The translations under genes and the position numbers were made by a program. A model generated the notes under the pieces. It worked only from the letters and a program-made list of their open reading frames with translations. It was not told where the DNA came from and made no database searches. From assembly GCA_026686845.1 (NCBI GenBank), contig JAIVEN010000002.1, positions 40,813,001 to 40,877,000 on the forward strand: 64,000 bases of DNA, read 5' to 3'. Within the stretch, counting starts at the first letter, position 1; each line of letters opens with the position of its first letter. This document shows, piece after piece, positions 60,634 through 64,000 of this stretch. Origin of the DNA: Adenanthera pavonina. Its lineage: Eukaryota > Streptophyta > Magnoliopsida > Fabales > Fabaceae.

Positions 60634-62476
60634 TTTTTTTTTTGGTGAGAGTAAGGGGTCAGAAGACCGCAAATAAGAAATTCAACGCCACAGAGAAAAG
60701 AAAAATACAACAAAATAAAATAGAGAAAACAAATCACACATAAACAAAAGAAAATGCTACACAGCGTGATATCCCTTGATCAGCTTAGTCCCACAGAATG
60801 AGGTCTTGTACCTCATATGTAGGTATAGCCAAATATTGATAGTCAATGTCACTATTTAGGCTTGAGGTTGTAATATTATGAGTACATCTATTAGCTTATA
60901 TATATGTTGTATTTTATCTTGCCAGTCATTCAAAATTCATTGTTTCGCACTAGCTAGTCTCTCATTTCCCTTGTACTTTTGTGAAGAGTTCTTCAAAGCT
61001 TGAACCAAAGTTAAAGCATCTGACTCCATGATGATTTTCTGTAATCCAATCTTCAACATATTTCAAGGCCACTAATAATTCCCACCACTAATAATTGGCC
61101 ACGCTTCTGCATCAAGTGCACCACATATACCTACCATGTTCATGAATCCACATATCTAGGTGCCATTATCATCTCTTATGATACCCCCTCCACTTGCATT
61201 ACCTGGTTTGCCCTGAGCAGCACCATCAACGTTTAACTTTGCCCATCCTTCAGGAGGTTTATGCCATTTGACTAGGATCTACTTGACCACTTTTGGTTCT
61301 TCCACCACCATATGCTCATCCCTCCACTTCATGTCTTGGATAAATTGCAAGATAATTTCCTCATGATTTCTTATTATGCTCTCTTCTTCTTCAAACATGG
61401 CTTGATTTCGCCACTTCCAAATAAACCAACATATAGTTGTAAAAAGTACATTCCATTCCACTTTGATATTCATCTTTCACCTGCAAATTATTTTCAAGCT
61501 AATCGAACAAAAAACAAATCTGTTTGATGGATGAACAAAACATGTTCCATATTATTACAACTTGTTGACAATCTCTCAAGGCGTGGGATATGTTTTCAAC
61601 ACCAATACCACATCTTTGACAAATAACATTCCCATTTGTCCAATGACTTCTTCTTTCTTGTGTTAACAAACATTCCATGAGCAGTGAGCCACAAAAAAGT
61701 TCTGATTCTTTCCGAGACATTCAACTTCCATGTAATTTTCCAAACATTTCCTTCTTCCCTGTTATTCTCCTCTATTAGCATCTTGTAGGTATTGGCCACT
61801 GTAAAATTCCCATAATTATTCGAGATCCACTTGATAGCATCATGATCTTCATTTAAGCAAGGAGGCATCATGACTTTAATTTTTAGGAGACATTGATTAT
61901 CAAGAAATTCTCGTATATCTTCAAGTTTCCACTCACCATTGTTATCAACAAGGCTAGCCACTTTTAATTTCTCTTGAACTTCCATTCTGTTGCTCACTTT
62001 ATTAATCAACCTCCCTTCCTCCTTGACCCAATTATCACTCCAAACAAGAGTTCCTTGACCATCTTTGATGTCCCAAAATATATTTTCCCCAAATTTCTCC
62101 CATCTCCCCATTATTTCTCTCCAAAGGGGTGAATCAGAATTTTTTGCAACTACCCCAGACCTAATATTAGTGACATCACCATATTTGCCAATTAGAATTT
62201 TGACCCACAATTGCTCCCCCTTAGTAATAATTCCCCAAGCAAGTTTATAAAGAAAATCCTCATTCATACATTCTAAAGATTTAATTCCAGCCCCTCCTTT
62301 GAGCCTACTAATACACATTTTATCCCACCCAATTGCATGCCACTTCTTATTGCCATTTTCTTCTCCCCATATAAATCTTCTTTCCTCTTTCTCAATCTCA
62401 TTAATGATTTTCTTAGGCAACTTTCATACTGAATTTGATGCAAAGCCATATTGCCAATGACAACTTTAACTAAGGT
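60634..62476 (-). mobile_element. 5'-truncated LINE: end of RT, zinc-binding and RNase H domains
   Basis: On the minus strand the frame 62420-61596 encodes the region just after the reverse transcriptase core (EERRFIWGEENGNKKWHAIGWDKMC, shown in part) through the zinc-binding domain. It continues after frameshifts with ICWFIWKWRNQAMFE (about 61440-61400) and an RNase H start, GWAKLNVDGAAQGKPG (about 61260-61205). The 3' end is a T run on the plus strand (60634-60643), i.e. the element's poly-A tail. No catalytic RT core is present. Its 5' side is cut by the LTR-like start at 62477. Confidence 0.85.
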
Positions 62477-64000
62477 TGTAACACCTCTCTTATGGGCCTA
62501 TTTCCTAAGTATTTAATCATTCTAAAGTCCATTTATATCTTAGGGATCTTGAATCATAATAAAAGCTATAATAAATTTTTCTCAACTTTGGGCACTATTC
62601 ATTTAATCGAATTTATTTATTCTAATTAAATTTTGAAAAATCATAACTAAATCAATAAAAATCGTATGCATGTGATTCAAGTTTCTAGGGATAGCTTATA
62701 ACTTTGTCTACCTGGGAAAAATATAAGTCAGAATAATGATAGTATTGATCTGTACAGGAAACTCCGTGAATTTTCATAGTTTATATGAAAACTGCAAAAT
62801 AATCCTTTTAATTGGGATTAAATATAAAAATCCACCAAATATTGTACCCACACCCAATCTGAGTGATCTTTGGACCATTGGAGAGCTCTTCATGTATACT
62901 TTTAAACCATATACATCATTCATACTTTATACATCAAAAAGTCCAAATAGTGGCATGTTCACTCTACATAGGTCAAGATGACCTTTTACCTCTTACTACT
63001 TTGCCAAACAAAAGCCATAAAATATTTACATGGCCATACATCATTTCCATGCTATACTATATTTTAGCTAAGACCTAAGGTATTATAAAAACTCGAAGAA
63101 ACATACTTAACATCACATTTACAAAATTACACAAAAGGTCAAAGCTCATGGCCATTATTAGAATTATCAAGTTAATGGCCAAATTCTTTCTCCTTTCTTT
63201 TTTCTGCCTTGGTGGTCTTGTCATTGTTCCTACCTATTCATGATTAATATTTGGGAGGGTGAGATTCAAAGAATCTCAGTAGTTAACACCCAATATTCCA
63301 TCACATCATCACATTAAGTATAAAAACATCAAGATAACACATTTTGAATACATAAACACATTTGCGTCCTATGAATTCATAAAATTTTTGGTAAAGTTTC
63401 ATTTTGAAAAATGGATATCCCGGGGTTTCAATGCCCCTCAATCAACTCAGAAAATACACATAAATCATCTCAAAATATCATTGCAATCATATGACAAGGC
63501 ATAAAGCACATTGAAAACAAACATGATAACATAATGCTAGTATGGGAAATTAACTGCCTTATGATACTCCCTTGCTCTCCAAACTTGGTATGCCACTTCT
63601 TGAGCCTCTTAACACTTCCTTGAACCTAATCATATCATCATTGAACCAATTTAGCCATTGGTTTTTTGGAATTATACAATGCCATAACACTAAAACCCAA
63701 ATTTTTTACTTTGTTTTCCTTTCCTTTTTCTTTGTACAACATATTTGTTCTTGAGGTTTTGGACCATGTGGAATCCATTTTTGAGGTCAAAATTATGAAA
63801 TTCAAACTCTAAATACTCCCTGGCCAAAATTGTCTCAAAATGTTTGAAAAAAATTTCCTTCAAATCACTTCAAACTATCAATGGATTCATGCTTCTAGTG
63901 GATAATCTAAGCTTTCCCTTAAGTTTAATGGTTCAAAACTCATTCCTATTGCTAAATCATATTTTTGGCTAAAACCCTAAGATAGAAAGAAAGGAAACTA
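62477..64000. mobile_element. LTR-like repeat, family B copy 3, running off the window
   Basis: Starts TGTAACACCTCTCTTATGGG, the classic opening of many plant Gypsy LTRs, directly against the truncated LINE. It shares blocks with 11786-14612 (GTGATCTTTGGACC; TTTTGGACCATGTGGAATCC; ATTTTTGAGGTCAAAATTATG) and with 16284-18750. The right end is outside the window. Confidence 0.6.

Noticed and set aside
1..64000. tRNA, rRNA, CRISPR arrays, operons or bacterial-type terminators
   Set aside because: None seen. Repeats here are dispersed transposons without regular spacers, and gene structures are eukaryotic. A tRNA covariance search was not possible.

Overview
The window is nuclear DNA of a flowering plant, most likely a eudicot. 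It is AT-rich, and its genes are split by GT-AG introns (one GC-AG) and set in a large amount of transposon-derived sequence. The protein families present (a Tat-targeted lumenal FKBP, a vacuolar sorting receptor, a PPR-like protein) are plant-specific or have plant-type architecture. The species cannot be determined from the sequence alone. Codon-level splicing of four genes was worked out by hand from reading frame and splice signals. Exon borders are therefore predictions, but phases are consistent throughout.

Layout. 1-1297: a large inverted-repeat (foldback) element. 1631-4449 (-): FKBP13, a thylakoid-lumen peptidyl-prolyl isomerase with five exons. 1734-7736: a tandem duplication of the FKBP13 region whose second copy has lost nearly all coding sequence. 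7737-20543: a gene-poor block of decayed LTR retrotransposon material. It holds a Copia-like 3' LTR and two diverged copies of a second LTR-like family. 20544-25442 (+): EIF2A, 13 exons. 25443-31700: a cluster of MITEs, including a nested composite with recognisable target-site duplications (TSDs). 31834-33546 (+): EIF3D, uninterrupted. 35735-36240: a decayed copy of the last two EIF2A exons. 37645-47993 (+): vacuolar sorting receptor, 12 exons, with several transposons in its introns. 48877-50597: a solo LTR with a perfect 5-bp TSD. 50927-53480: two nearly identical Stowaway-type MITEs, a LINE fragment and a hAT-like element. 53543-54304 (+): a short PPR-like protein. 57255-57456: a SINE with a 15-bp TSD. 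58341-60377: a long hAT-like composite. 60634-62476 (-): a 5'-truncated LINE. 62477-64000: the start of a further LTR-like copy running out of the window.

The genes do not form one pathway. Two encode translation-initiation proteins (eIF2A and eIF3d) and lie about 6.4 kb apart on the same strand. The other three act in the thylakoid lumen, in Golgi/prevacuolar trafficking, and probably in an organelle. I found no convincing tRNA, rRNA, CRISPR array or operon, and nothing that looks like an undescribed multigene system. The most informative signals are structural: the partial FKBP13 duplication with a microhomology deletion, the GC-AG intron inside a regulatory-cysteine region, the EIF2A fragment that preserves an empty site for a MITE, and three very short 5'-truncated retro-insertions with clear TSDs.
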